A program made the translations under genes and the position numbers. The notes beneath the pieces were generated by a model, which saw only the letters and a list, made by a program, of their open reading frames with translations, did not search any database and was not told the DNA's origin. DNA of 64,000 nt from UBA9732 sp052170315 (GTDB lineage Bacteria; Spirochaetota; Spirochaetia; Sphaerochaetales; Sphaerochaetaceae). How positions within the stretch are numbered: position 1 is the stretch's first letter; each line of letters opens with the position of its first letter. Positions 33,168-40,923 of this stretch are shown here, piece by piece. The stretch covers positions 1-64,000 of the forward strand of contig JBQNAT010000007.1 in assembly GCA_052170315.1 (NCBI GenBank), read 5' to 3'.

Positions 33168-34496
33168 ATGGGCTTAACATTATCATGGTCTTCAGTGATT
33201 TCAATAATAATAGGTTTTCTGGGCATTGGAATCATGATAATGGTGCATGAACTTGGGCACATGTTCGCGGCAAGGGCATGCGGAATAAACGTTGAAACCC
33301 TGCGCTTCGGCTTCGGTCCCGCGATATTCAAATGGAGACGCGGCAATACACTGTACATAATCGGATGCGTCCCTTTTGGAGGCATGTGCAAAATGAGCGG
33401 AGGAGATGACGTAAGCAACGCAATTGCCCAGAAAAAAGACAGGATTGAAAGCTGTGAAGATGGCTCAATTTGGTCAGTGGGGCCTTTAAAACGTATTTTT
33501 ACCTACGCGGCAGGCCCTCTTTCCAACATCATTTTTGCCTTTTTGTGCTACGCTCTTCTGATTTCGCTTCCAACCATCGTTCCAATTTATCCGGCTAAAG
33601 TAGTGCTTTCCAGCGACTACCCTTCCCTTTTCAAAACCGATTCCAACGCCGCTTCTGAAGCGGGAATGCTTACAGGCGATACAATACTTGAAATCGAAGG
33701 GACAAAGATAAACAGCTACGGTGAAATGCAGACAATTCTTGCAGAATTCAAAAACAGTGAAAGTGTCGCTGTAACTTCCGACAGAGGTGTTTTCCGACTT
33801 ATTCCCAAAGACGGGGTCTTCGGATTTCTGCCGTTTCAGGATGCAGTTGTAGGCCATGTTAATATTGATACACCTGAAAAAAAGGCAGGGCTGAAAGCAG
33901 GCGACAGGATACTGATAATAAACGGAAAACGCGTTACGAATATGCTGGATCTTCTTGAAGCCTCATGCGAAGATGATTTCATAACAATGACAGTGCTCAG
34001 GGGTGATGAAGAGCTTGAGCTGAGTTTTGAAAATCCTGAAGACAGCCTTAACTTTACACTTGCCCAGCAAACGGTTTCCATTCCCGGAAAGAACTTCGTC
34101 AAAGCGCTGTGGATATCAGTAAAAGAATGTTTTTCAAACTTCAGGGAATCCGTTGTGTCGCTTTTCAATGTCATAAGAGGAAAAGCGTCAGCAAGCGAGA
34201 CTTTGGGCGGAACTTTCGCCGCGTCGCAAAGCATAGGAATGCTGACTACAAAAGGCTTTGCGCACGGCTTTAACAGCGGTATCAGGATTGTGCTCTACCT
34301 GCTGGCAAGCGTAAGCATATCGCTTGCTGTAGCCAATCTTTTGCCAATTCCCGCGCTTGACGGAGGACTTATCCTTGTAAGCCTTCTTGAAATGATTACA
34401 GGCCGGACATTCCACCCGAAGATGTACACAATCCTGCAGGTATCAGGAACAATTATGATTTTCCTTGCTATAGGGCTTCTGTCTTTCGCGAAGTAG
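33168..34496 (+). CDS. rseP: Site-2 metalloprotease RseP
   Basis: 442 residues. The zinc motif 'HELGH' is at 27-31 in the first membrane segment, and the second half of the active site is 'NLLPIPALDGG' near residue 392. Two PDZ-type regions lie between, with 'AGMLTGDTILEIEGTKI' and 'AGLKAGDRILIINGKRV'. RseP cuts transmembrane anti-sigma factors and signal-peptide remnants. Last gene of the rpsB operon, one base after dxr. It ends 5 nt from the convergent dnaB stop with no terminator between. Confidence 0.94.
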   Translation: MGLTLSWSSVISIIIGFLGIGIMIMVHELGHMFAARACGINVETLRFGFGPAIFKWRRGNTLYIIGCVPFGGMCKMSGGDDVSNAIAQKKDRIESCEDGSIWSVGPLKRIFTYAAGPLSNIIFAFLCYALLISLPTIVPIYPAKVVLSSDYPSLFKTDSNAASEAGMLTGDTILEIEGTKINSYGEMQTILAEFKNSESVAVTSDRGVFRLIPKDGVFGFLPFQDAVVGHVNIDTPEKKAGLKAGDRILIINGKRVTNMLDLLEASCEDDFITMTVLRGDEELELSFENPEDSLNFTLAQQTVSIPGKNFVKALWISVKECFSNFRESVVSLFNVIRGKASASETLGGTFAASQSIGMLTTKGFAHGFNSGIRIVLYLLASVSISLAVANLLPIPALDGGLILVSLLEMITGRTFHPKMYTILQVSGTIMIFLAIGLLSFAK

Positions 34497-34501
34497 AAGT
34501 A

Positions 34502-35923
34502 TCAGATTTTGTCTATTTCCTTAAACGACACATAGTCGGATATGAAGTTAAGGTTGAAAGCTCCCGTACTTCCGTTTCTATGTTTTGCAATTATGACCTT
34601 TATAGGTCTGACCTTAACAGAGGAAGCCGCCTCATTCTGCGGTTCGTCTTCATCTTCGTACTGGGCAATTTTCCCGTTATCGTCAATGCGCTTTGTTTTG
34701 TCGTCAAGAAGAAGCACAAGGTCGGCATCCTGTTCTATAGAGCCCGAATCCCTAAGGTCTGCAAGAATTGGAGGTCTGTCCTTTCCGCCTTCTCTGTTTA
34801 CCTGGCATAGACAGATAATGGGAACTTTCAGCTCACGGGCTATCTGCTTAAGAGACCTTGAAATTATAGAGACCTGCTCGTGTCTTGGCATCATGCCTTT
34901 ATTTGTATTGTCAAGCTCAACAAGTCCTATATAATCAATAAAAATTGCCTTAACCCCGTTATCACGCACCATTTTTCGGGACTGAATACGAATCTCATTC
35001 AATTTGATATTGGGAGTATCCTGAATAAAAAGATTCTGAGCGTTGTCGTAAAGCCTTTCCGCGGTAGTCATGAGGCGTCTGTTGGCTTCGTCATCCATCT
35101 TGCCGTTTCTGAGGCTCATGAGATTTATGGAGCCTTTATTGGCAATTACACGTTCTATCAGGGAAGCTCCGCTCATTTCCAAAGAGAAAAAACCTATAGG
35201 TACCGGATGATGACCAAAAGCCATATTAACCGCAATAGACAAAGCCAGAGCCGTTTTTCCGACAGAAGGACGGGCGGCAATTATAACAAGGTCGCTCGGC
35301 TTGAAACCGCCTATGAAATTATCCAAAATTCTGAAACCTGAGGAAACTCCCACGGGCTTCTTTCCTGCCTGAATGTCATGAACCGTATCAACGACTTCCG
35401 TAATTAGTTTTCCGGAGTCGGTATATTGGTTTGAAAGAGCTCCCAAACCAATCTGAGTAATCTTTCCGTCAATAAGGTCTATGGATTCTTTAACATCTGC
35501 AGTTTCATCAAATGCGCTGTCCCCTATTACTATGGAAAGCTCAAGAAGCTGTCTTTTTGTGGAGGCTTCTTTGATTATCTCAGCGTAATAAAGCGCGTTG
35601 GCAGAGCTTGGAACCGAATCGGTAAGGCTTGAAATGTAGGCCGCGCCGCCGGCTTCCGCCAAAGTCCCCTTCCGGTTCATAAACTGTGTAAGGGACATAA
35701 GGTCTATGGTAAGGCTTGGCTTTTCATCGCGAAGAGCGTTTATACCTTCCCAGATGAGCCCGTGTCCCCTCTGATAGAAATCCTCTTTTGTAAGCATGCT
35801 CTGAACTTCATCCAAAGCCTTGTTTCTTAAAAGGACAGAACCCAGCAATGCCACCTCGGCGTCATCGTTGTGGGGAGGGATTCTGCCTATGGGGTTGTCG
35901 GAGACGCGTCTGGCGCTTGGCAT
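34502..35923 (-). CDS. dnaB: Replicative DNA helicase DnaB
   Basis: 473 residues from the ATG at 35923, which has AAGGAGG 5 nt upstream on the minus strand. The frame can be extended ten codons but without a ribosome-binding site. The N-terminal primase-interacting domain begins 'IPPHNDDAEVALLGSVLL'. The RecA-like motor has 'AARPSVGKTALAL', the Walker B region 'AIFIDYIGLVEL', and 'RDSGSIEQDADLVLLL'. It is the ring helicase at the replication fork. Last gene of the rpsF operon, after rplI. Confidence 0.96.
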   Translation of the reverse strand: MPSARRVSDNPIGRIPPHNDDAEVALLGSVLLRNKALDEVQSMLTKEDFYQRGHGLIWEGINALRDEKPSLTIDLMSLTQFMNRKGTLAEAGGAAYISSLTDSVPSSANALYYAEIIKEASTKRQLLELSIVIGDSAFDETADVKESIDLIDGKITQIGLGALSNQYTDSGKLITEVVDTVHDIQAGKKPVGVSSGFRILDNFIGGFKPSDLVIIAARPSVGKTALALSIAVNMAFGHHPVPIGFFSLEMSGASLIERVIANKGSINLMSLRNGKMDDEANRRLMTTAERLYDNAQNLFIQDTPNIKLNEIRIQSRKMVRDNGVKAIFIDYIGLVELDNTNKGMMPRHEQVSIISRSLKQIARELKVPIICLCQVNREGGKDRPPILADLRDSGSIEQDADLVLLLDDKTKRIDDNGKIAQYEDEDEPQNEAASSVKVRPIKVIIAKHRNGSTGAFNLNFISDYVSFKEIDKI

Positions 35924-36012
35924 AAGAACCTCCTTGGACAGGACATTTGACAAAATAGCCCGCCCTGCAAAGGGCGAGCCAACACATTGTGCGTTTACAC
36001 ACAGTTTTCCGC

Positions 36013-36627
36013 TTAGTTCTCCTCTGCAGGAGATGCTTCTTCGGCAGGCGCTTCTTCCGCGGCAGCTTCTGCGGCAGATTCTTCAGCCTTCACAGCCTCA
36101 GCGGCCTTCGCGGCTTCAGCGGCAGCCTTTGTAGCTTCAGCGGCAGCTTTTGCGGCGGCTCTCTCAGCAGCTTTTTCGTCAGCTTCGCTTACAACGTCAA
36201 GCTTTATGACGGAAGATTCGTTCTCATAGAGGTGAACCTTCGCGGAATACGTTCCAATTTGCTTGATGGTATGGGATGCAATCTCTATTCTCTTGCGCTC
36301 TACAGAGAATCCAAGCCTTGCAAGCTCTTCCTGAACCATGTTGGCAGTGACTGAGCCGAAAAGCTTTCCCGTTTCGCCGGCAGACACAACAATCTTGAGA
36401 ACAATACCGTCAATTTTCTCTTTAAGGCTCTTTGCCTCTTCGCGCTTTGCGGCTTTCTTCTTCTCAATCGCGGCGGCTCTGCTCTTCAAAACAGCCAGAT
36501 TCTCTTTGTTGTACAGTACCGCAGCACCAGTGGGCAGAAGATAGTTACGAGCATAACCGTCTTTTACCACACAGACATCTCCCTCTTCTCCGAGGTTAGG
36601 TACATCCTGATTCAAAATGATTTTCAT
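36013..36627 (-). CDS. rplI: 50S ribosomal protein L9 with Ala/Glu-rich C-terminal extension
   Basis: 204 residues, against about 150 in most bacteria. The L9 N-terminal domain 'MKIILNQDVPNLGEEGDV' and 'VKDGYARNYLLP' are intact, then the long connecting helix and the C-terminal rRNA-binding domain to about residue 150. The remaining ~54 residues are a low-complexity chain of Ala, Glu and Lys, including 'AAAKAAAEATKAAAEAAK', ending in 'SPAEEN'. Such tails are probably disordered or single helices. A TAAGGAG element 8 nt upstream supports the start. Confidence 0.95.
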   Translation of the reverse strand: MKIILNQDVPNLGEEGDVCVVKDGYARNYLLPTGAAVLYNKENLAVLKSRAAAIEKKKAAKREEAKSLKEKIDGIVLKIVVSAGETGKLFGSVTANMVQEELARLGFSVERKRIEIASHTIKQIGTYSAKVHLYENESSVIKLDVVSEADEKAAERAAAKAAAEATKAAAEAAKAAEAVKAEESAAEAAAEEAPAEEASPAEEN

Positions 36628-36663
36628 ATGAATACTCCTTATATTAAGTATTGTCTTTCAAAT

Positions 36664-37605
36664 TTATCTTAACCTGACCCATGTTTCCAAAACGCCCAAA
36701 AGCGGGAGTGCCGGAAGCACTATCATGTTAATTCCGGGTATCAAACACAGGAAGACTATCAAAAAGACAACCCTTCCCGCAGTTATCACCGCGGTCCGCT
36801 TCCTGACAAAGGCATAAGCTATTGATACGCCCGCCGTCAGATAAAGCACTGTCAGCGTCAGAGCCAGATTCCAGCTTAATGCCGTTATCCATGCCGGTAC
36901 CGCGCTCACCAGATGGCACACAAGGGCAATAGCCCAGGATGCGAAAAACAGCCATACAAACTGCTCCGGCAGCTTCATGTTGGCAAAATCATACTGCCAG
37001 TCTTCGTCATATTTATAAAGACTAATGTCCGATATGACAATTGGTATGCACAGCATCAGGACTCCGCCCGGAGCGAAAAATCTCATCATGGAGTTCACCG
37101 CGGAATGCACAACAGAACTTACGTCCACGCTCAGGGAATCCGATGGGAATAAGTACAGTATGGTTTCGGCAAAGGCGTTTCTGACATTCTCAGAGGCCGG
37201 AACCGAAAAATAAACCGAAAGCGCGGCCCCTATTACGAACACCGGAATACTGGCCCAAAACAGCCTGCGCATTGCAGCTCTGCTGTAAGCCGAACCCGCT
37301 GTCCATGCTGCCGAACCTGTAACCTGAACCGCCGGCATGTAAACGCCAACAAAAAGCACAGGCCAGTATTCGGTTCCCAGCAGTGACCTGTTCTGTATGA
37401 CTGTCCAAACTGCGGCGCCAAGGAGAACTGCGGCAAATGCCGACATTTTGACAGATGTCCTTTTGATTTTTGGACATACCATCAGAATTGGAACTGTCAT
37501 CAGCAGGTTTCCCAGCGTGAACCCTGAAAGTATAACGCCAAGAACAACTGCGAGAATCAGGTTCCGGATTGCCGCCCTGTCATCCCGCTCCACTTTATTT
37601 TCCAT
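36664..37605 (-). CDS. Polytopic membrane protein (possibly YybS/DUF2232-like)
   Basis: 313 residues with about eight membrane segments and no soluble domain. I do not recognise it firmly. Its place between rpsR and rplI and its C-terminal pattern 'PGINMIVLPALPLLGVLE' recall the YybS (DUF2232) membrane proteins that sit beside rplI in Firmicutes. That is similarity of position and topology only. The start overlaps none of its neighbours: 2 nt separate it from rpsR. No function is suggested. Confidence 0.6.
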   Translation of the reverse strand: MENKVERDDRAAIRNLILAVVLGVILSGFTLGNLLMTVPILMVCPKIKRTSVKMSAFAAVLLGAAVWTVIQNRSLLGTEYWPVLFVGVYMPAVQVTGSAAWTAGSAYSRAAMRRLFWASIPVFVIGAALSVYFSVPASENVRNAFAETILYLFPSDSLSVDVSSVVHSAVNSMMRFFAPGGVLMLCIPIVISDISLYKYDEDWQYDFANMKLPEQFVWLFFASWAIALVCHLVSAVPAWITALSWNLALTLTVLYLTAGVSIAYAFVRKRTAVITAGRVVFLIVFLCLIPGINMIVLPALPLLGVLETWVRLR

Positions 37606-37607
37606 GG

Positions 37608-37898
37608 TTACTGCTTGTCAAACGGAAGATACGCAAGAACTCTTGCTCTCTTAATCTCCTGTGTAAGAGCCCTCTGATGCTTCGCGCATGTTCCTGTGAT
37701 GCGGGCAGGAAGAATCTTGCCGCGCTCTGTAATGCAGCGTTTGAGCATTTCCGGATTCTTGTAGTCAGGCTCAAGCTTCTGAGCGCAGAACTTGCAAATC
37801 TTTTTCTTAAAGGTGGCGCGCTTTCCGCCCATCTTCTTATCTCTGAAGCTTCCAACTTCATTGTTGTTCATGTTTTCTTTATCGTCATGCATCGGCAT
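37608..37898 (-). CDS. rpsR: 30S ribosomal protein S18
   Basis: 96 residues with an N-terminal extension of ~25 residues before 'KKKICKFC'. Four Cys (CKFC, RC, TC) suggest the zinc-binding C+ form of the protein. The core 'YKNPEMLKRCITERGKILP' and 'TGTCAKHQRALTQEIKRAR' is standard. It forms a heterodimer with S6 in the small subunit. AGGAG 9 nt upstream supports the ATG. It lies 18 nt after ssb in the classic rpsF-ssb-rpsR order. Confidence 0.96.
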   Translation of the reverse strand: MPMHDDKENMNNNEVGSFRDKKMGGKRATFKKKICKFCAQKLEPDYKNPEMLKRCITERGKILPARITGTCAKHQRALTQEIKRARVLAYLPFDKQ

Positions 37899-37916
37899 TT
37901 AAAAATCTCCTATTAA

Positions 37917-38363
37917 TCAAAACGGGATATCGTCTCCGTCATCAAAAGCCTCAGGTCCGCTGACACTCTGTAAGCCCTGACTCATTCTTGGCTCGGGATG
38001 CGACTGCGCGGGGGCAGCCTGCGCGGAACCCTGAGTACCACCACCCAGAAGCTGAACATTATTGGCCACTACTTCAATCTTCGAATTGGTTTTTCCGTCC
38101 TGCTCCCAGCGGTTCTGCCTCAGCTCTCCTTCTACGGAAATCTGACGCCCCTTCTGAAGGTATGGATTGAGCGTTTCAGCCGATTTGCCCCAAAGAACAA
38201 CATCAAAGTAACTCACCTCATCTTCCCATTTGTCTCCAGTCCTCTTTCTTCTGTTGACTGCGATGGAAAAACGACATACTGAAGTTCCCTGCGGTGTCGA
38301 TTTGAGCTCACAGTCACGTGTGAGACGACCTACCAATACAACAACATTGATGTCTACTGCCAT
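37917..38363 (-). CDS. ssb: Single-stranded DNA-binding protein
   Basis: 148 residues. The OB-fold shows 'NVVVLVGRLTRDCELK' and 'VSYFDVVLWGKSAE'. The linker is Gln/Ala/Pro/Ser-rich, and the C terminus ends in the acidic protein-binding tip 'DDGDDIPF'. Located between rpsF and rpsR as in most bacteria. Confidence 0.97.
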   Translation of the reverse strand: MAVDINVVVLVGRLTRDCELKSTPQGTSVCRFSIAVNRRKRTGDKWEDEVSYFDVVLWGKSAETLNPYLQKGRQISVEGELRQNRWEQDGKTNSKIEVVANNVQLLGGGTQGSAQAAPAQSHPEPRMSQGLQSVSGPEAFDDGDDIPF

Positions 38364-38389
38364 TGTTCACTCCTGAAAATGCGATGGTC

Positions 38390-38665
38390 TTATTTCACTA
38401 CAAACAAATGCTTGAGTATCTCTCCCTGAAGCAAAAACTCTTTTGACATTGCGTTAATGCTCTGAGGTTCGGCTTCCAGCTCAAAATAATAGTAGTGACC
38501 CTTATCCTGTTTCCTGATTACATAGGCGAGGTTCTTAACGCCCATATCTTCCTGCCTGGCTATCTGCGCGCCGGCATCTGCAAGCGCATTGGTAACAAAT
38601 TCCATGCCCTTTGCTGTTTTCTCTTCGTTTGCGTCGAAGATAATTGTGAACTCATAATTTCTCAT
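38390..38665 (-). CDS. rpsF: 30S ribosomal protein S6
   Basis: 91 residues, standard size, starting 'MRNYEFTIIFDANEEK' and containing 'NLAYVIRKQDKGHYYYFEL'. First gene of the leftward rpsF-ssb-rpsR-rplI-dnaB operon. A strong GGAGG element lies 6 nt before the ATG and is itself part of a possible leader hairpin. Confidence 0.96.
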   Translation of the reverse strand: MRNYEFTIIFDANEEKTAKGMEFVTNALADAGAQIARQEDMGVKNLAYVIRKQDKGHYYYFELEAEPQSINAMSKEFLLQGEILKHLFVVK

Positions 38666-38670
38666 GGGTT

Positions 38671-38715
38671 CCTCCTTACGGACTAAAAATGATCCATCAA
38701 CGATGGATAAAGAGG
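38671..38715 (-). promoter_or_regulatory. rpsF leader hairpin that can bury the ribosome-binding site
   Basis: On the minus strand CCTCTT (38710-38715) can pair with AGGAGG (38671-38676), the rpsF ribosome-binding site, with one G-U. Between them is a perfect hairpin ATCCATC-GTT-GATGGAT (38692-38708) and an unpaired CCG (38679-38681). Known S6:S18 autoregulatory leaders present a CCG in a bulge near rpsF, so this fits the idea, although I have not matched the full motif. A possible promoter, TTGACT and TAGGGT 17 nt apart, lies just upstream. Confidence 0.45.
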
Positions 38716-38772
38716 TTCTTTAACCCTATCATCTAATATCAATCAAGTCAATTATATGTAAGAGCGCTTTCA

Positions 38773-38794
38773 GGGGTTTTTAAATCCCTTTTTT
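38773..38794 (+). terminator. Terminator-like hairpin between divergent transcription units
   Basis: GGGGTT pairs with AATCCC (one G-U) around a short T-rich loop and six T residues follow on the plus strand. No plus-strand gene lies upstream, so it would stop only antisense or spurious transcripts before the next promoter. Confidence 0.35.
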
Positions 38795-38814
38795 GAAAAA
38801 AATCGGAGCAGCTA

Positions 38815-38844
38815 TTGACCTTCGGCGCTTAAACTCACGATAAT
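38815..38844 (+). promoter_or_regulatory. Promoter of the 29-residue basic peptide gene
   Basis: TTGACC (38815-38820) and GATAAT (38839-38844) are 18 nt apart, each matching the sigma-70 consensus at five of six positions. The expected start is about 45 nt before the GTG at 38898. Confidence 0.6.
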
Positions 38845-38897
38845 GATTGCCGTAATTACAAAACTTCCCTTTAATTGGGGAAATAAGGAGTTCTGCA

Positions 38898-38987
38898 GTG
38901 CCTTGTGGAAGAAAGAGAAAGAAGCATAAGATTGCCACACATAAGAGAAAGAAAAAGCTCAGAATGATGAGACACAAGAAGAAATAA
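38898..38987 (+). CDS. Small basic AURKAIP1/COX24-domain protein (bS22/mS38-like)
   Basis: 29 residues starting at GTG, with GGAG 7 nt upstream. The peptide is almost entirely Lys, Arg and His, with 'KKHKIATHKRKKKLR' followed by an Arg/Lys-rich end. This matches the short COX24/AURKAIP1-type proteins of Bacteroidetes and spirochaetes, related to the mycobacterial small-subunit protein bS22 and mitochondrial mS38, which sit near the decoding centre. It has its own promoter and terminator, so it is a monocistronic gene that length filters would miss. Ribosomal function is inferred from family resemblance. Confidence 0.85.
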   Translation: MPCGRKRKKHKIATHKRKKKLRMMRHKKK

Positions 38988-39011
38988 ACCTTCTTGAAAT
39001 CAGCAATCTTG

Positions 39012-39040
39012 AAACCGTTGGTCGCTCCAGCGGTTTTTTT
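39012..39040 (+). terminator. Intrinsic terminator after the 29-residue peptide gene
   Basis: AAACCGTTGG (39012-39021) pairs with CCAGCGGTTT (39027-39036) with one G-U around the loop TCGCT and is followed by further T residues to 39040. Confidence 0.85.
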
Positions 39041-39241
39041 GTGTGGAGGCATGAGTTTCATGAAATAGAAAGCCACTATGGCATTCAATAGTCAATATTC
39101 ACCATTGCTACCCGCTCATGCTTTAAAACGCGGTTTTTCTGGTAAAAACACCCCATGAATACAAATGAGAAAACCTCTCTATTCCATGGTTCCCGTAAAA
39201 CATGATACACATGTAACAAAACACGGCTTTGATTGTTTTTA

Positions 39242-39262
39242 GACACTCTAGACAAGAGTGTC
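39242..39262. repeat. Perfect 8-bp inverted repeat at the start of the acyltransferase operon
   Basis: GACACTCT (39242-39249) and AGAGTGTC (39255-39262) are separated by AGACA. The right arm overlaps the GTG start codon at 39258. It could be an operator or an mRNA hairpin that hides the start. Confidence 0.55.
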
Positions 39263-40088
39263 GATACCAACTAAAGTAACAAAGTCAAAAGGCCCTTTGA
39301 GAATGGACGGGAAAAAGGTTATCTACTATAAAGATGAACTTAATGACGAGTTCTCCTCATTTAAAACTACGCCAAAGGTTATTGACGGAACATATGTGTA
39401 TGAAGACAACTCCTTTAAGAAGAAGTTTTCACGGTTCTTCCTTTACAGGATAATCACATACCCCATTGCCGTGCTGTACGCGAAGCTTGCATTCAATCAG
39501 AAAATAGTCGGAAAGAAAAAACTCAGGCCGTACATAAAAAAAGGCTTCTTTCTTTACGGAAACCACACTCAGCCTACAGGAGACGCGCTTATGCAGGCAC
39601 GCCTTGTCTTTCCGAACTCAAGCTTCGTTCTTGTACATCCCAACAACCTTTCAGTACCCTTTATTGGAAGGTTTACTCCTTCACTGGGAGCCCTGCCAAT
39701 CCCGGACAGCGTAAGCGCATACAGGAACTTTAAAAAGGCAATTGAGCATAAAATAGAACAGGGACACCCGGTAGTAATATACCCAGAAGCCCACATATGG
39801 CCGTACTACACAAAGATAAGGCCATTTGCCGATACGTCTTTTGCCTATCCTGTAAATCTTCAGGTGCCTGCATTCTGCTTTGTAAATACATATCAGAAGC
39901 GTCTTATCGGCAAAAAACCCAGAATAGTTACATACCTGGACGGCCCATTCTACCCTGAAGCGGGCAATGACCCTAAAATTCAGAGAAAACAGCTTAGAGA
40001 TATTGTTTATAAACACATGAGCATACTTTCGGAAAAATCAAATACTGAGTATATACGCTATATAAAAGGAGAAGCAGACAATGGTTAA
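39258..40088 (+). CDS. PlsC-like 1-acylglycerol-3-phosphate acyltransferase family protein
   Basis: 276 residues from a GTG. A Met at 39303 is an alternative start with a weak AAAGG before it. The acyltransferase block 1 reads 'YGNHTQPTGD' (100-109), giving H103 and D109 with five residues between rather than the usual four. The acceptor-binding block is 'IYPEAHIWPY' (174-183) in place of the usual 'FPEGTR'. A hydrophobic segment around 60-80 may anchor it in the membrane. Family members acylate lysophosphatidate or related lipids. It overlaps the next gene by 8 nt and begins a three-gene operon with two glycosyltransferases. Confidence 0.75.
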   Translation: MSIPTKVTKSKGPLRMDGKKVIYYKDELNDEFSSFKTTPKVIDGTYVYEDNSFKKKFSRFFLYRIITYPIAVLYAKLAFNQKIVGKKKLRPYIKKGFFLYGNHTQPTGDALMQARLVFPNSSFVLVHPNNLSVPFIGRFTPSLGALPIPDSVSAYRNFKKAIEHKIEQGHPVVIYPEAHIWPYYTKIRPFADTSFAYPVNLQVPAFCFVNTYQKRLIGKKPRIVTYLDGPFYPEAGNDPKIQRKQLRDIVYKHMSILSEKSNTEYIRYIKGEADNG

Positions 40089-40923
40089 CATTCTGTTTTG
40101 CGGGAACTCGGGAGTTTTTAACGGCATCCTAACCGCGGCGCTTTCAATAATGAAACGCACACAATCAAAAGAAAACTTCTGCTTTAATATATTTACTATG
40201 GACGTTTCACATCTTAAGGAAAATTACGTCCCTGTAAATGAAAGCCAGAGAAGTTTTCTTGAAGATACGGCAAAAAGATACAACAAAGAAAACATAGTAA
40301 AGCTTTTTGATGTTACAGACCTTTATATGAAACACTTTTCAGGCTGTCCAAACGAAGGCGCTTACTGTTCTCCCTACACGCTTATCAGGCTGTTTGCGGA
40401 TTTGATTGAGGAAATTCCCGAAAAACTCCTTTACCTTGATGCGGACATACTGTTTCAGCATGACGTTCACCTTCTATATGATATAAACGTAGAAGGCTAC
40501 GAATACGCCGCAGCAAGGGACCACTACGGCAAATATCTGATAAACCCGCATTACATCAACGCGGGAGTACTTCTTTTCAACATGAAAGAGTCACGCGAAA
40601 CGGGCCTGTTTGAAAAAGCGCGTCAGCAGATAAAGGCAAAAAAACTTACATTCGCCGACCAGAGCGCGCTTATACGTTCAACAACAAGGAAAAAGCTCCT
40701 TCCACAGCGTTTCAATGACCAGAAATTCCTTCATAAACATACCGTTGTAAGACACTTTTCAAAACGCCTTTTCTATCTGCCCTATCCTCATACGGAAAAC
40801 ATCAAGCAATGGCAGGTGGATAAAATACACAAGGTCTTCGGTTATACACAGTTCGACGACATCCTGAACGAATACACGGAACTGAAAAAGAAATATGAAC
40901 AGGAGATAAGCAGAAATGACTAA
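40081..40923 (+). CDS. Family 8 glycosyltransferase
   Basis: 280 residues of the GT-A fold. The metal-binding DxD motif is 'LYLDADILF' (D120, D122). The family block 'NAGVLLFNM' follows 'NPHYI', and a late His in 'LHKHTVVRHFS' fits the second metal ligand region. Family 8 enzymes use UDP-glucose or UDP-galactose with retention of configuration. The acceptor is unknown; operon partners with acyltransferase domains suggest a lipid. It overlaps the genes on both sides by 8 nt each, indicating translational coupling. Confidence 0.82.
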   Translation: MVNILFCGNSGVFNGILTAALSIMKRTQSKENFCFNIFTMDVSHLKENYVPVNESQRSFLEDTAKRYNKENIVKLFDVTDLYMKHFSGCPNEGAYCSPYTLIRLFADLIEEIPEKLLYLDADILFQHDVHLLYDINVEGYEYAAARDHYGKYLINPHYINAGVLLFNMKESRETGLFEKARQQIKAKKLTFADQSALIRSTTRKKLLPQRFNDQKFLHKHTVVRHFSKRLFYLPYPHTENIKQWQVDKIHKVFGYTQFDDILNEYTELKKKYEQEISRND

